Assembly (NCBI GenBank): GCA_012518835.1
Contig: JAAYRH010000200.1
Span: 1 to 42,518, forward strand
DNA: 42,518 nucleotides
Source of the DNA: Aeromonadales bacterium
Lineage (GTDB): Bacteria; Pseudomonadota; Gammaproteobacteria; Enterobacterales; Aeromonadaceae
Direction of reading: 5' to 3'
Shown: positions 17,027-26,326 of the stretch, piece by piece
How positions within the stretch are numbered: position 1 is the stretch's first letter
How the letters are laid out: each line of letters starts with the position of its first letter
Notes under the pieces: generated by a model
Told to the model about the DNA's origin: nothing
What the model saw: the letters and a program-made list of their open reading frames with translations, nothing else
The model's database searches: none
Translations under genes and position numbers: made by a program

Positions 17027-18736
17027 ATGTTGAAATCTTACTTGCCGATAATGAGTTGGCTAAAAGACTATGATCGCCATGCATTAAGCAGCGATATGGT
17101 GGCGGCGATTATCGTCACTATCATGTTGATCCCTCAATCATTAGCCTATGCCATGCTGGCGGGTTTGCCTCCCGAGGTGGGTTTATATGCCAGTATTATG
17201 CCGCTGGTGCTTTACACCCTATTTGGTACTAGCCGCACCTTATCGGTGGGGCCGGTAGCCGTTATCTCCTTAATGACCGCCGCCGCGATTGGCAACCTTG
17301 CTCTTGAGGGCAGCGCTGAATACCTTACTGCTGCCATTGTGCTGGCCTTCATATCGGGCTTAATGCTGGTAGTGATGGGTATTTTTAAACTTGGCCTACT
17401 AGCTAACTTTTTAAGTCATCCGGTGATTTCGGGCTTTATTAGTGCCTCAGGCATCTTAATTGCCACCAGCCAGCTACCACATATTTTAGGAGTAAGTGCG
17501 AAAGGGCACAATTTACTCGAGATGGTGATCGCAATATTTAACGCGTTGCCTAGCACGAATATCGCCACCTTATTGATGGGTAGTAGCGCGTTAGCATTTT
17601 TATTTTGGTCGCGTAAAGGCTTAGCTCCTTTATTACAACGCAGGGGGTTATCGGCGCATTTAGCCGGTTTGGTGTCTAAGGCCGGCCCGGTGTTAGCGGT
17701 GATCGCCACCATAGCGGTGGTGTGGGGAGCTAATTTAACGGACGCAGGTGTGCAAGTAGTAGGAACCATCCCAGCTGGCCTGCCGCAGTTTACCTTACCG
17801 GTATTTGATGGCGCCCTGTGGCAACAACTCTTAATATCGGCGTTATTTATCAGTCTAGTGGGCTTTGTAGAGTCGGTCTCAGTAGCACAAACCTTAGCCG
17901 CAAAACGGCGCCAGCGCATCGATCCTAACCAAGAGCTGATTGGCTTAGGCACCGCCAATATCGGCGCCGCTTTATCGGGTGGCTTTCCGGTAACGGGTGG
18001 CTTTTCTCGCTCTGTGGTGAACTTTGACGCTGGCGCCCATACCCCAGCAGCGGGTGCGTTTACTGCGGTTGGCATTGCGCTCGCGGCGCTATTTCTTACG
18101 CCATTAATGTATTTTTTACCCCAAGCCACCTTGGCTGCCACCATTATTGTGGCCGTGTTATCGCTTATCGACCTAGGCGCTATTAAGCGCACCTGGCACT
18201 ATTCGCGCAGTGATTTTTTTGCCATGTTGGCCACCATTGTCTGTACTTTATTACAAGGAGTAGAGCTTGGTATCGCCGTGGGTGTGGGGTTATCGTTACT
18301 GATGTTTTTATATCGTACCAGCAAGCCTCACAGCGCGCTGGTGGGGCGGATACCCAACAGTGAACACTTTCGCAATATAGAGCGCCATCAAGTCGAAACC
18401 TGCGAGCATCTGCTTACCTTGCGTATGGATGAAAGCTTATATTTTGCTAATGCCCGTTATTTAGAAGACCGTGTGTATGGGCTGATCGTAAAATATCCTA
18501 AGGTAAAGGATTTTGTATTGATGTGCCCGGCGGTAAATCTGATTGATGCCTCAGCATTAGAAAGCTTAGAGGCCATTAATCATCGCTTAGCCGACAGCAA
18601 GGTGCGCTTTCACTTATCAGAAGTAAAAGGTCCGGTGATGGATCAATTACAAAAAAGTCAGTTTTTAGAGCAACTCACCGGCAAGGTGTTTTTAAGTCAA
18701 TTTGATGCCTGGCAAGTGCTAACTCAAGAAAAGTAA
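17027..18736 (+). CDS. SulP family inorganic anion transporter with STAS domain
   Basis: Inner-membrane SLC26/SulP transporter of 569 aa. Relatives carry sulfate, bicarbonate or dicarboxylates, and the substrate cannot be set from sequence. The N-terminal signature is SYLPIMSWLKDYDR, then MLIPQSLAYAMLAGLPPEVGLYASIMPLVLYTLFGTSRTLSVGPVAV. A second conserved region is ELIGLGTANIGAALSGGFPVTGGFSRSVVN. About a dozen hydrophobic helices end near residue 435. A C-terminal STAS domain follows (LRMDESLYFANARYLEDRV through VNLIDASALESLEAI). I prefer ATG 17027 to 17021, because the TAAGG ribosome site abuts 17021 with no spacing. It stands alone between tolC and hldE. Confidence 0.9.
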   Translation: MLKSYLPIMSWLKDYDRHALSSDMVAAIIVTIMLIPQSLAYAMLAGLPPEVGLYASIMPLVLYTLFGTSRTLSVGPVAVISLMTAAAIGNLALEGSAEYLTAAIVLAFISGLMLVVMGIFKLGLLANFLSHPVISGFISASGILIATSQLPHILGVSAKGHNLLEMVIAIFNALPSTNIATLLMGSSALAFLFWSRKGLAPLLQRRGLSAHLAGLVSKAGPVLAVIATIAVVWGANLTDAGVQVVGTIPAGLPQFTLPVFDGALWQQLLISALFISLVGFVESVSVAQTLAAKRRQRIDPNQELIGLGTANIGAALSGGFPVTGGFSRSVVNFDAGAHTPAAGAFTAVGIALAALFLTPLMYFLPQATLAATIIVAVLSLIDLGAIKRTWHYSRSDFFAMLATIVCTLLQGVELGIAVGVGLSLLMFLYRTSKPHSALVGRIPNSEHFRNIERHQVETCEHLLTLRMDESLYFANARYLEDRVYGLIVKYPKVKDFVLMCPAVNLIDASALESLEAINHRLADSKVRFHLSEVKGPVMDQLQKSQFLEQLTGKVFLSQFDAWQVLTQEK

Positions 18737-18786
18737 AGAGTAAGAAATGAAGGGTGAGGAGCTCAAAAAATCAGCTTGCTAATGTT

Positions 18787-18820
18787 CACTGCCATCCAAA
18801 TAAACATCAGGATGGCAGTG
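18787..18820. terminator. Hairpin downstream of SulP gene
   Basis: Perfect 11-bp stem CACTGCCATCC / GGATGGCAGTG with a 12-base loop, 50 bp after the SulP stop. No clear T tract follows. The motif GCCATCCAAAT recurs at 18856-18866. Together with the next hairpin it fills the 223-bp gap between the convergent SulP gene and hldE. Confidence 0.5.
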
Positions 18821-18897
18821 TAATGCAGTTAACGAAAAAGTGTGGGGGCAAGTCCGCCATCCAAATCACTGAATAGTAAGCGTGTTCTTGTCTTACT

Positions 18898-18925
18898 TTG
18901 GACTGATCCACAGTCCAAGTTTTTC
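18898..18925 (+). terminator. Intrinsic terminator before the convergent hldE end
   Basis: 7-bp stem TTGGACT / AGTCCAA with a 7-base loop, followed by GTTTTTC. The T run is on the plus strand, so it suits the SulP transcript. Confidence 0.6.
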
Positions 18926-18959
18926 ATTGAACATTAAAAACTCAACATTCAACACTCGC

Positions 18960-20387
18960 TTAACCCCGGGTGCGGATCGCTTGAATAATGGCGGTGGTAG
19001 AGCAGCCTTCTTCAAAATTCAGCACTTTTACCTCTCCGCCGTTGGCGGTAACCTCGGCAAAGCCAGCAATCTCTTCCGGTTTATAATCCCCCCCCTTTAC
19101 TAACACGTCGGGCAGCATCTCGGCAATTAAGCGCTGGGGGGTGTCTTCAGCAAAAGGGACTACCCAATCGACGGCGCCTAAGCCGGCAAGTACTGCCATA
19201 CGGCGATCTACGGTATTAATAGGACGGCCTTCGCCTTTTAGTGCGCGCACCGAGGCATCGGTGTTGACGGCGACTATTAAGCGATCGCCCAGCTGGCGCG
19301 CATGGTTTAAGTAAGACACATGGCCGGCATGCAAAATATCAAAGCAGCCATTGGTCATCACTACTTTTTCGCCGCGACGACGAGCTGCCTCTAATATGCC
19401 TTTTAGCTGCTGCTCAGTTACCACGCCCATCCCCGACTCGGGAGTGCCATATAAAGCATTAGCCAGCTCAATGGCCGATACCGTCGAGGCGCCTAGCTTA
19501 CCGACCACAATACTGGCCGCAACGTTAGCTAAGGCACAAGCTTCATCTAAGTGTAAGCCAGCAGCGAGACTGGTCGCTAACGTAGCAATCACCGTATCGC
19601 CGGCACCGGTGACATCAAATACTTCATGGGCCTGAGCCGGTAAATGCAGCTCATAGTGATCTTGATGAATTAAGGTCATGCCATGCTCAGAGCGCGTGAC
19701 CAACAGCGCGGTAAAATCAAACTTAGCCAGCAACTCTCGGCCGCGAGCCACCAGCTCTTGCTCGTTATTCACCGGCCCAACGACCGCTTCAAACTCGCTC
19801 ATATTCGGCGTAATTAACGTGGCGCCACGATAGCGCTCAAAGTCGCTGCCTTTAGGATCCACTAATACCGGCACGCCCGCTTGGTTAGCGGCTTGGATCA
19901 AACTTTGAACTTGGGTGAGCGCGCCTTTGGCATAATCTGATAGTACCAGTACGCCAGCATCGCTTAAGGCGGTCTTAGTTTTCTCAGTTAAGGGAAGTGC
20001 ATCTTGCTCAGCAAAGCTGTCTTCAAAGTCTAAGCGCAACAATTGTTGGTTACGGCTCATCACTCTAAGTTTAGTAATGGTCGGATGACTGTCTAACCGT
20101 AAAAAGTCACAGCTTACTCCCACCCCGAGCATTTTATCTTGTAACGAGTCGGCAGCTTCATCGTTACCTGTTAAGCCCAACAAATGGCTTTTTGCACCTA
20201 AAGCAGCCACGTTAAGAGCCACGTTCGCGGCGCCACCTGGTCGCTCCTCAAGACGTTCCACTTTGACCACAGGCACCGGCGCCTCAGGTGAGATGCGCCG
20301 GGTAGGGCCAGACCAATAGCGGTCTAGCATCACATCCCCGACCACTAGCACATGGGCGTTATCAAACTCCGGTAACTTGATCTTCAT
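18960..20387 (-). CDS. hldE: HldE, bifunctional heptose 7-phosphate kinase / heptose 1-phosphate adenylyltransferase
   Basis: Makes ADP-D-glycero-beta-D-manno-heptose precursors for the LPS inner core. The 475-aa protein matches E. coli HldE (477). The N-terminal ribokinase-type kinase domain (1-320) shows [38 protein letters not shown] and the catalytic [11 protein letters not shown]. The C-terminal nucleotidyltransferase domain (from about 340) shows [18 protein letters not shown] (HxGH) and [17 protein letters not shown] use ATG 20387 ([13 protein letters not shown]), which matches the E. coli start. A TTG six codons upstream is less likely. It is divergent from lpxL, another LPS gene. Confidence 0.96.
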   Translation of the reverse strand: MKIKLPEFDNAHVLVVGDVMLDRYWSGPTRRISPEAPVPVVKVERLEERPGGAANVALNVAALGAKSHLLGLTGNDEAADSLQDKMLGVGVSCDFLRLDSHPTITKLRVMSRNQQLLRLDFEDSFAEQDALPLTEKTKTALSDAGVLVLSDYAKGALTQVQSLIQAANQAGVPVLVDPKGSDFERYRGATLITPNMSEFEAVVGPVNNEQELVARGRELLAKFDFTALLVTRSEHGMTLIHQDHYELHLPAQAHEVFDVTGAGDTVIATLATSLAAGLHLDEACALANVAASIVVGKLGASTVSAIELANALYGTPESGMGVVTEQQLKGILEAARRRGEKVVMTNGCFDILHAGHVSYLNHARQLGDRLIVAVNTDASVRALKGEGRPINTVDRRMAVLAGLGAVDWVVPFAEDTPQRLIAEMLPDVLVKGGDYKPEEIAGFAEVTANGGEVKVLNFEEGCSTTAIIQAIRTRG

Positions 20388-20510
20388 GGCATCGACTCTT
20401 TTCAATGATGGAAAAGGTAAATATTATCATTCGCTGCCAATAATGGCACCCGTCGCGGCCCTTTGGTGGTCATTCGCCGCTAAGTTAATTAGAATCGCTA
20501 TTCATTTTTA

Positions 20511-21461
20511 ATGGCGACTGTTTTAATGACGACTGTTAGGCACAACTTGGCACTTCCTCCTTTTACACTGGCCTTGCTGCATCCGCGCTACCTATTTAAC
20601 TGGTTAGGGCTGGGCATGTTATGGCTACTCGTCACCTTGCTACCCTGGCGCGCTCAAATGACGGTGGGCCGGGCGTTAGGTCGTCTATCAATGAAAATAT
20701 TAGGTTCCAGAGTCAAGATTGCCCGTCGTAACTTAGTATTGGCGCTCCCCGAGCTTAGCGATGAACAGCGTGCCGATATTCTTAAAGCCAACTTTGAAAG
20801 CGTGGGCTGTGCTATTTTTGAAACCGGTATGGCCTGGTTTTGGCCAGATTGGCGCATGCGGGCGATTACCCGTATGGAGGGCACCGAGCACGTGGACGCC
20901 GCTGTGGCTAAAGGCCAAGGTATGTTATTGCTGTCGGCCCATTTTTTAACGCTAGAATTAAATGCGCGCCAATTTGGTTTATACCGCCCCGGCGTTGGCG
21001 TTTATCGACCTAATACCAATCCGGTATTAGAGCGTGCTCAGGTAGTGGGTCGTTGTCGTTCTAATAAATACTTGGTAGACCGATTAGATATTAAGGGCAT
21101 GCTCAGAGCCTTGCGCCAAGGGGATGCCCTTTGGTATGCGCCCGATCATGACTACGGACGCCATGCCAGTGTATTTGTGCCATTTTTTGCGGTACAAGCA
21201 GCGGCCACTATTACCGGCACGGCTACGTTAGCGCGAGTGAAAAAAACCGTCACCCTGCCCTGCTTTACTATTCGTGAGCAAAATGGCTATCGGTTATTAA
21301 TTCAAGCGCCTATTACCAACTTTCCAGTCGGTGATGATCACCAAGATGCCATTACCAGCAACCGCATTATTGAAGCCGCTATTCGTCTAGCGCCCGAGCA
21401 ATATATGTGGCTGCACCGGCGCTTTAAAACCACCCCAAAAGGCGTACCTTATCGGTATTAA
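20511..21461 (+). CDS. lpxL: LpxL, lipid A lauroyl-type acyltransferase
   Basis: Inner-membrane late acyltransferase (HtrB family) that adds a secondary acyl chain to Kdo2-lipid IVA. It has 316 aa (E. coli LpxL 306). A membrane anchor lies near residues 25-45 (LFNWLGLGMLWLLVTLLP). The catalytic HX4E motif is AHFLTLELNARQFG near residue 144, followed by GVGVYRPNTNP, RSNKYLVDR, LWYAPDHDYG and the C-terminal APEQYMWLHRRFKTTPKGVPYRY, all typical of LpxL rather than LpxM. ATG at 20526 (MTTVRHN) is an alternative start. It is divergent from hldE. Confidence 0.94.
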   Translation: MATVLMTTVRHNLALPPFTLALLHPRYLFNWLGLGMLWLLVTLLPWRAQMTVGRALGRLSMKILGSRVKIARRNLVLALPELSDEQRADILKANFESVGCAIFETGMAWFWPDWRMRAITRMEGTEHVDAAVAKGQGMLLLSAHFLTLELNARQFGLYRPGVGVYRPNTNPVLERAQVVGRCRSNKYLVDRLDIKGMLRALRQGDALWYAPDHDYGRHASVFVPFFAVQAAATITGTATLARVKKTVTLPCFTIREQNGYRLLIQAPITNFPVGDDHQDAITSNRIIEAAIRLAPEQYMWLHRRFKTTPKGVPYRY

Positions 21462-21478
21462 TCACAGCCTATCAGCGG

Positions 21479-21539
21479 TAAGCCATAAGCTGTCAGAGTG
21501 GCTTTTGGTTTTCGCTTATAGCTTATAACTTATGGCTTA
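21479..21539. repeat. Inverted repeat between convergent lpxL and glnE
   Basis: TAAGCCATAAG at 21479-21489 is the exact reverse complement of CTTATGGCTTA at 21529-21539, and further GCTTATAGCTTATAAC copies lie just inside the right arm. It occupies the 75-bp gap between lpxL and glnE, reaching into the last codons of glnE. It probably folds in the RNA of either gene and may be a bidirectional 3'-end structure, or a small dispersed palindromic repeat. Confidence 0.5.
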
Positions 21540-24404
21540 ACGCTTTGTGTTGAGCCATTTCTGCCATGCATCCGTCACCCAGCTCCGCTCTTCTAGTAAC
21601 TCATCGTTAGCCACCACACTTGGCTCATCGAGTAAGCTAAGGCGATGACCTCGGTTGCGTATCGCGCAATAAGCGGCCGTTAATTGCTCCGCCTCTTGTT
21701 CATCTAATAAGCCAACGGTCACTCCGGCTTCTAAAATACGAATATTGTCCGACCAGCGCGCCAGTGCCGGATAAGTGTGACTATAGGCCAGCACTAAATA
21801 CTGAGTTAAAAACTCAATGTCCGCTAAACCGCCCACCGATTGCTTTAAATCAAACTGCTCGCTGGTGGCTGTTAAGGCATGCTCGCGCATTTTTTCGCGC
21901 ATCGCTATGACTTGCTCGGCCAGCTCCTTGCGCGCTCGGGATTGACTCAGGACACCTTGACGAATCGTTTCAAAAGCCTGGTATAACGCGGCTTCGCCCA
22001 CAATTAAGCGACTACGCACTAACGCTTGATGTTCCCAAGTCCATGCTTGTTGGTGCAAGTATTGCTGATAAGCATCCAGCGGACTCACCATTAGGCCCGA
22101 CTCCCCGCTGGGCCGTAGCCGCATATCAATATCATATAAAATGCCGCTAGCAGTGCGGGTGCTAAACAAATGAATAATGCGCTGGGCAAGACGTAAATAA
22201 AACTGGCGTACATCTATGGCTTTAGCGCCATTGGTATAACCGCTTAACCCTGCTTCTTGCACAAACACCAGATCCAGATCTGAGCTGTACGCCAGCTCTA
22301 CGCCGCCCAATTTGCCATAGGCCACCACACCAAAGCCACGACGGGTATCATCAGAAAAAGAGGCAGGCACCCCATGGCGGGCAGTAATGTGTAACCACGC
22401 CTGATTAACCACTTCTTCGACTATGGCTTCTGCTAGCCAGGTTAAATGATCGCTCACTTGCATTAAGGGTAAAGCACCGGCGATATCGGCGGCGGCGATG
22501 CGTAACAATTGAATTTGCTTAAACTGGCGCAGCGCCTCCATTTGCTGCTCAACATCGTCTTCGGGAATGCGCAGTAAGAACTGGCGCAACTCGTCACGAT
22601 AAGATTCCAGCGGCGTGGTGGTATATAAGGTTTGTGGTAATAACAGCTCATCTAGCAAGATAGGGTAGCGGGCTAATTGCTCGGCTACCAAAGAGCTGGC
22701 TTCACACAGCCGGATCAGATGGGTTAACGCACCGGCATTTTCTACCAATAACTGTAAATAAGCAGAGCGAGTGACAATGTGTAATAACACACTTTGTAAG
22801 CGCGCAAATAAGACGCCGGGGGTAGCCGACTGATTAACTTTATCTAGTAACACCGGCATCAACTTATCGAGGGCTTCTCGCCCTTGCGGCCCCATGGCGC
22901 GGCGAGGGTATTCGGCTTTAAAAGTATTTAAGGCATGAGCCAGTCGCTGAGCTTTTTCTTCACTAATACCTTGCTCTACTAACAAAGGGACTAACTCTGC
23001 CTCTTCTAGCTGTGCTTGCCAGACATCAAACCAAATTTGCGGAGCGCCCGTTTCTTCTACCTCGGTACTATCACCAATAAGGCCATCAAATTGCTGATGT
23101 ACCCTCGCCATGGTGTTTTGTATTAACGCTAAGCAATCACTCCAGCTCTCTTGGCCCATTAGCCAAGTTAGTCGGGCTTGATTTAATTCATCACTGGGCA
23201 GCGTTTGAGTTTGCTGATCGGCAAAAGCCTGCAAAAAGTTTTCTACACGGCGCAATATTCGATAACTATTAAGTAAACTGGCACTGTCTTGGGGGCTTAA
23301 ATCCCCCAGCGCTTCGATAGCGGCCAGCGCCTTAGGTAAATGGCGTACCTGTAGTGAGGGCTCGCGGCCCCCACGGATCAACTGAAACACCTGAGCGATA
23401 AACTCGACTTCTCTAATGCCTCCGGCACCCAGTTTAATATTATCTTGCAGGCCTTTACGACGTACTTCGGCGGCGATCATGGCTTTCATTTGCCGTAGCG
23501 AGTCAATTACCCCAAAGTCGATATAGCGCCGATACACAAAGGGGCGCAGCATAGCTCGCAGTTGCGCGGTATATTCTCCCTTATCGTTAATAATACGCGC
23601 CTTAATCATCGCATAGCGCTCCCACGTACGGCCGTGATGCTGATAATAGTCTTCCATACTATTAAAGCTCACCGCCAAAGGGCCTGACTCACCAAAGGGG
23701 CGCAGACGCATATCTACCCGATAGACCTGACCATCAATCGTGGTTTGATGGAGGGCATTAATCAGCTTTTGTCCCAGCCGGATAAAAAATTGCTGATTCG
23801 CTAATTCACGGCGCCCGCCTTGAGTAACGCCGTTATGAGGGAAAGTAAACATCAAGTCGATATCAGAGGAAAAATTCAGCTCGCGCCCGCCCAGTTTACC
23901 CATCCCAATAATTAACATGGGCACCGGCTTGCCGTCGGCATCGGTCGGCGTGCCAAGCTCGGCACACTGGCGTTGATACCACCAGCGATAGGCCACTAAA
24001 ATTAAGGCATCCGCTAGCGCTGAAATATGCACAAAGCTTTCTTCTACCTCAGCATCTAATAGCATTTCTCGCCAAGCTATCACCACTAATTCGCGACGGC
24101 GAAACTGGCGCAACACTCGCAATAGCTGTGTCTCGTCCACAGTATCGGCTAATAACTGCTCTAGTATGGGGCGATAACAAGCACTACGCTGATTATTATG
24201 TAGATCCTGTGTATCACTAATGTCCAGCGCTAGCTCGGGCTGCTGACACAGGCTGTCGGCGGCAAAGTCACTGCACGCAAACAACCGCTGCAGCTCAATA
24301 GTACGCTTTGGACTTAACTGCCCAGCGATGGTGGGCGCAAAAGATATGAAACGCGACCAGTGCTTCTCAGCCTGAGTCTGTAAGAGCGCGGGCAGTTCCG
24401 ACAT
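21537..24404 (-). CDS. glnE: GlnE, bifunctional glutamine synthetase adenylyltransferase / deadenylase
   Basis: Adds AMP to glutamine synthetase or removes it, under control of PII, to match nitrogen status. The 955-aa product (E. coli 946) has the two duplicated nucleotidyltransferase domains. The N-terminal adenylyl-removase has GKLGGRELNFSSDIDLMF near residue 180, and the C-terminal adenylyltransferase has GKLGGVELAYSSDLDLVF near residue 707. Both keep the metal-binding DxD pair. Conserved YRVDMRLRPFGESGPL and YDIDMRLRPSGESGLM follow each. I use ATG 24404, preceded by AAGGA at seven bases. A TTG one codon upstream is in frame. It lies downstream of ygiF, as in E. coli. Confidence 0.96.
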   Translation of the reverse strand: MSELPALLQTQAEKHWSRFISFAPTIAGQLSPKRTIELQRLFACSDFAADSLCQQPELALDISDTQDLHNNQRSACYRPILEQLLADTVDETQLLRVLRQFRRRELVVIAWREMLLDAEVEESFVHISALADALILVAYRWWYQRQCAELGTPTDADGKPVPMLIIGMGKLGGRELNFSSDIDLMFTFPHNGVTQGGRRELANQQFFIRLGQKLINALHQTTIDGQVYRVDMRLRPFGESGPLAVSFNSMEDYYQHHGRTWERYAMIKARIINDKGEYTAQLRAMLRPFVYRRYIDFGVIDSLRQMKAMIAAEVRRKGLQDNIKLGAGGIREVEFIAQVFQLIRGGREPSLQVRHLPKALAAIEALGDLSPQDSASLLNSYRILRRVENFLQAFADQQTQTLPSDELNQARLTWLMGQESWSDCLALIQNTMARVHQQFDGLIGDSTEVEETGAPQIWFDVWQAQLEEAELVPLLVEQGISEEKAQRLAHALNTFKAEYPRRAMGPQGREALDKLMPVLLDKVNQSATPGVLFARLQSVLLHIVTRSAYLQLLVENAGALTHLIRLCEASSLVAEQLARYPILLDELLLPQTLYTTTPLESYRDELRQFLLRIPEDDVEQQMEALRQFKQIQLLRIAAADIAGALPLMQVSDHLTWLAEAIVEEVVNQAWLHITARHGVPASFSDDTRRGFGVVAYGKLGGVELAYSSDLDLVFVQEAGLSGYTNGAKAIDVRQFYLRLAQRIIHLFSTRTASGILYDIDMRLRPSGESGLMVSPLDAYQQYLHQQAWTWEHQALVRSRLIVGEAALYQAFETIRQGVLSQSRARKELAEQVIAMREKMREHALTATSEQFDLKQSVGGLADIEFLTQYLVLAYSHTYPALARWSDNIRILEAGVTVGLLDEQEAEQLTAAYCAIRNRGHRLSLLDEPSVVANDELLEERSWVTDAWQKWLNTKR

Positions 24405-24462
24405 CAAAAGATCCTTGTTGCAAAATAAGCGGATAAGTGAATAAAGGAGTTAATTTAGCGCC

Positions 24463-25455
24463 TTACGACTGTTGTGCTAACCAGTAAGTCAGCGCCAGCA
24501 CCAAATGAGTATAGCGGTAACTATAAAACAAGCGTTGCAAGGCTGGGTTATCGAGGGCTGCACTGTGCTCATTCACTTGCTGTTGCACCCAGCTTAAGTC
24601 ACTAAGCCAGCTACTATCGACTTGATAACGCGGCTGGCTGCTCAGTGGCAGCAAGGCTTGGCGGACGAGACTCACGCCTTCACTGAGTTGGCGCAGCCAA
24701 TCGGCACCCAGGTTAGGGTCGGCCAACCAAGTTTCTTCATGATGCTGCCAATGATCTAATCCTAAATGCAGTAACGCCACCACAGGGTTATCTTTAGCCT
24801 CATTAGGCTGCATGAGCAGTGATGCCAATTGTTTTACCTGAGGCTGGCCCGTTAGGCCCGCTAATTGATAGCCACGCTGAGCTTTAGATACGGCACCTAG
24901 ACGCATGCCACCCTCGGCAATCAGCGCAAAAGCAAGGGTAAATAAAGGGGCCATATCGCCACTGGCTAACTCCAACTCCAGCTCATGGATCGGAGTACTC
25001 AGTGAGCCAGCTTTAACCGCGCCTTCATCTAGGGCTAATTCAATGTGGCTACCCTCTAGCTCTACTAGCCAACGTTTGCGGATAAAGTCAGTACTAAATA
25101 AGGGAGTGAGCTGTGCTTGCAGCTGTACTAAATCTAACTCTTTTGGCCAAATGTCGACGGGAAACTGCAGTAAGTCTGGTACATGGTCAGTGATGGGTAC
25201 ATTGTATTCTGGCCGTTGATGTAAGCCTCCTACCTGTCTGCCTGCCAATTTCACCGTTTGCTCACGCAGACCATTGTGACTGCGGATGCGTAACCCCGCT
25301 TTCATATTGCCTAAAGCCAAGTCTGGGGTGTCAAAATAGGTGTTTTTCAGTACTAATTGATCGTGTTTTTGTATCGAGTAGCTTTGTAAAAGTGCGGGTA
25401 AACGCAGGGCTACCTCCGGTGAAATAAGAAATTTCAGTTCAACTTCTGTTGCCAT
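24463..25455 (-). CDS. ygiF: CYTH domain inorganic triphosphatase (YgiF-like), short C-terminal region
   Basis: Class IV adenylate cyclase/thiamine triphosphatase-like enzyme; E. coli YgiF hydrolyses inorganic tripolyphosphate. The N-terminal CYTH tunnel domain (residues 1-200) shows the signature EVELKF (ExExK) at residue 4, NTYFDTPDLAL, GLRIRSHNG, EQTVKLAGR, RKRWLVELEG, ELALDEG and HELELEL. Residues 200-330 are helical and CHAD-like (LLHLGLDHWQHHEE, then YSYRYTHLVLALTYWLAQQ). At 330 aa it is about 100 residues shorter than E. coli YgiF (433), so the CHAD region is reduced. It is followed by glnE after 58 bp and is divergent from the DUF47 gene. Confidence 0.88.
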   Translation of the reverse strand: MATEVELKFLISPEVALRLPALLQSYSIQKHDQLVLKNTYFDTPDLALGNMKAGLRIRSHNGLREQTVKLAGRQVGGLHQRPEYNVPITDHVPDLLQFPVDIWPKELDLVQLQAQLTPLFSTDFIRKRWLVELEGSHIELALDEGAVKAGSLSTPIHELELELASGDMAPLFTLAFALIAEGGMRLGAVSKAQRGYQLAGLTGQPQVKQLASLLMQPNEAKDNPVVALLHLGLDHWQHHEETWLADPNLGADWLRQLSEGVSLVRQALLPLSSQPRYQVDSSWLSDLSWVQQQVNEHSAALDNPALQRLFYSYRYTHLVLALTYWLAQQS

Positions 25456-25624
25456 CGCCCTAACCCTTAAAATATTAAATCATTGATATATAAGTACATT
25501 TAAAAAATGCAATAGGCTAAAAGCACAGTATTATAAAAAATGCTGTTTTCTTGCCTTAGTAGTTAAGTTACCATTCGCGCCACATTGTTGTATCGAGTGT
25601 TTTTTCACCGACACAGGGTTAGCC

Positions 25625-26305
25625 ATGCCAGTAAATACTATTTTAGGACTCTTTGCCAAGTCCCCAATCAAGCCCTTGCAAAAGCATGTGGCGAAAGTTC
25701 ATGAAGCTGCACAGCAACTAGTTCCGTTTTTTGATGCGGTGTGGGAGCGTGATTGGGAACAGGCGGCGTTAATTCAACGGCGCATTTCTCAGCTGGAACG
25801 AGAAGCCGACACCTTGAAGCGGGAAATCCGCCTCAAACTTCCGCGAGGCATTTTCATGCCGGTTGAACGAACCGACATGTTAGAGCTACTGACTCAACAA
25901 GATAAAATTGCCAATAAAGCGAAAGACATTTCCGGCCGCATCGTAGGCCGCAACTTGGGGATCCCCCTTGAACTCAAACCTGCCTTTATGGTTTACCTCA
26001 GCCGCTGCATAGACGCGACCGCCTATGCTGCTAAAGCCATTGATGAGCTCGACGAGCTATTAGAAACCGGCTTTAAAGGACGGGAGATGGATTTAGTCTC
26101 CGATATGATCCATCAGCTCGATCTCATAGAAGATGACACCGATGTCATGCAAGCTAAATTACGCAAGCAGTTGCAAGCTGTCGAAGACGGCTACAACCTC
26201 ATCGATGTTATGTTTCTGTACAAGATCCTTGAATGGGTCGGCGATCTGGCAGATCAGGCCGAGCGAGTTGGTTCTCGCTTAGAACTGATGCTGTCCCGTT
26301 CCTGA
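25625..26305 (+). CDS. DUF47 / TIGR00153 PhoU-like protein
   Basis: 226-aa all-helical protein of the DUF47 family, a distant PhoU relative that is nearly always encoded beside PiT phosphate transporters and is thought to regulate them. Visible features are NTILGLFAKSPIKPLQKHV at the N terminus, two long heptad-rich helices (ISQLEREADTLKREIRLKLPRGIFMPVERTDMLELL) and EWVGDLADQAERVGSRLELML at the end. The PhoU-like conserved DxxxxxAD pattern is present as IANKAKDISG and GDLADQAE. It sits 21 bp upstream of pit and is probably co-transcribed. Confidence 0.9.
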   Translation: MPVNTILGLFAKSPIKPLQKHVAKVHEAAQQLVPFFDAVWERDWEQAALIQRRISQLEREADTLKREIRLKLPRGIFMPVERTDMLELLTQQDKIANKAKDISGRIVGRNLGIPLELKPAFMVYLSRCIDATAYAAKAIDELDELLETGFKGREMDLVSDMIHQLDLIEDDTDVMQAKLRKQLQAVEDGYNLIDVMFLYKILEWVGDLADQAERVGSRLELMLSRS

Positions 26306-26326
26306 GCGAAATAACAAGGTATATAA

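Noticed and set aside
17416..18192. A 258-codon open frame antisense to the SulP gene
   Set aside because: It lies wholly inside a well-conserved transporter gene, has no ribosome site, and its translation is low-complexity Pro/Ala/Lys text without any family match. It is a frame shadow.
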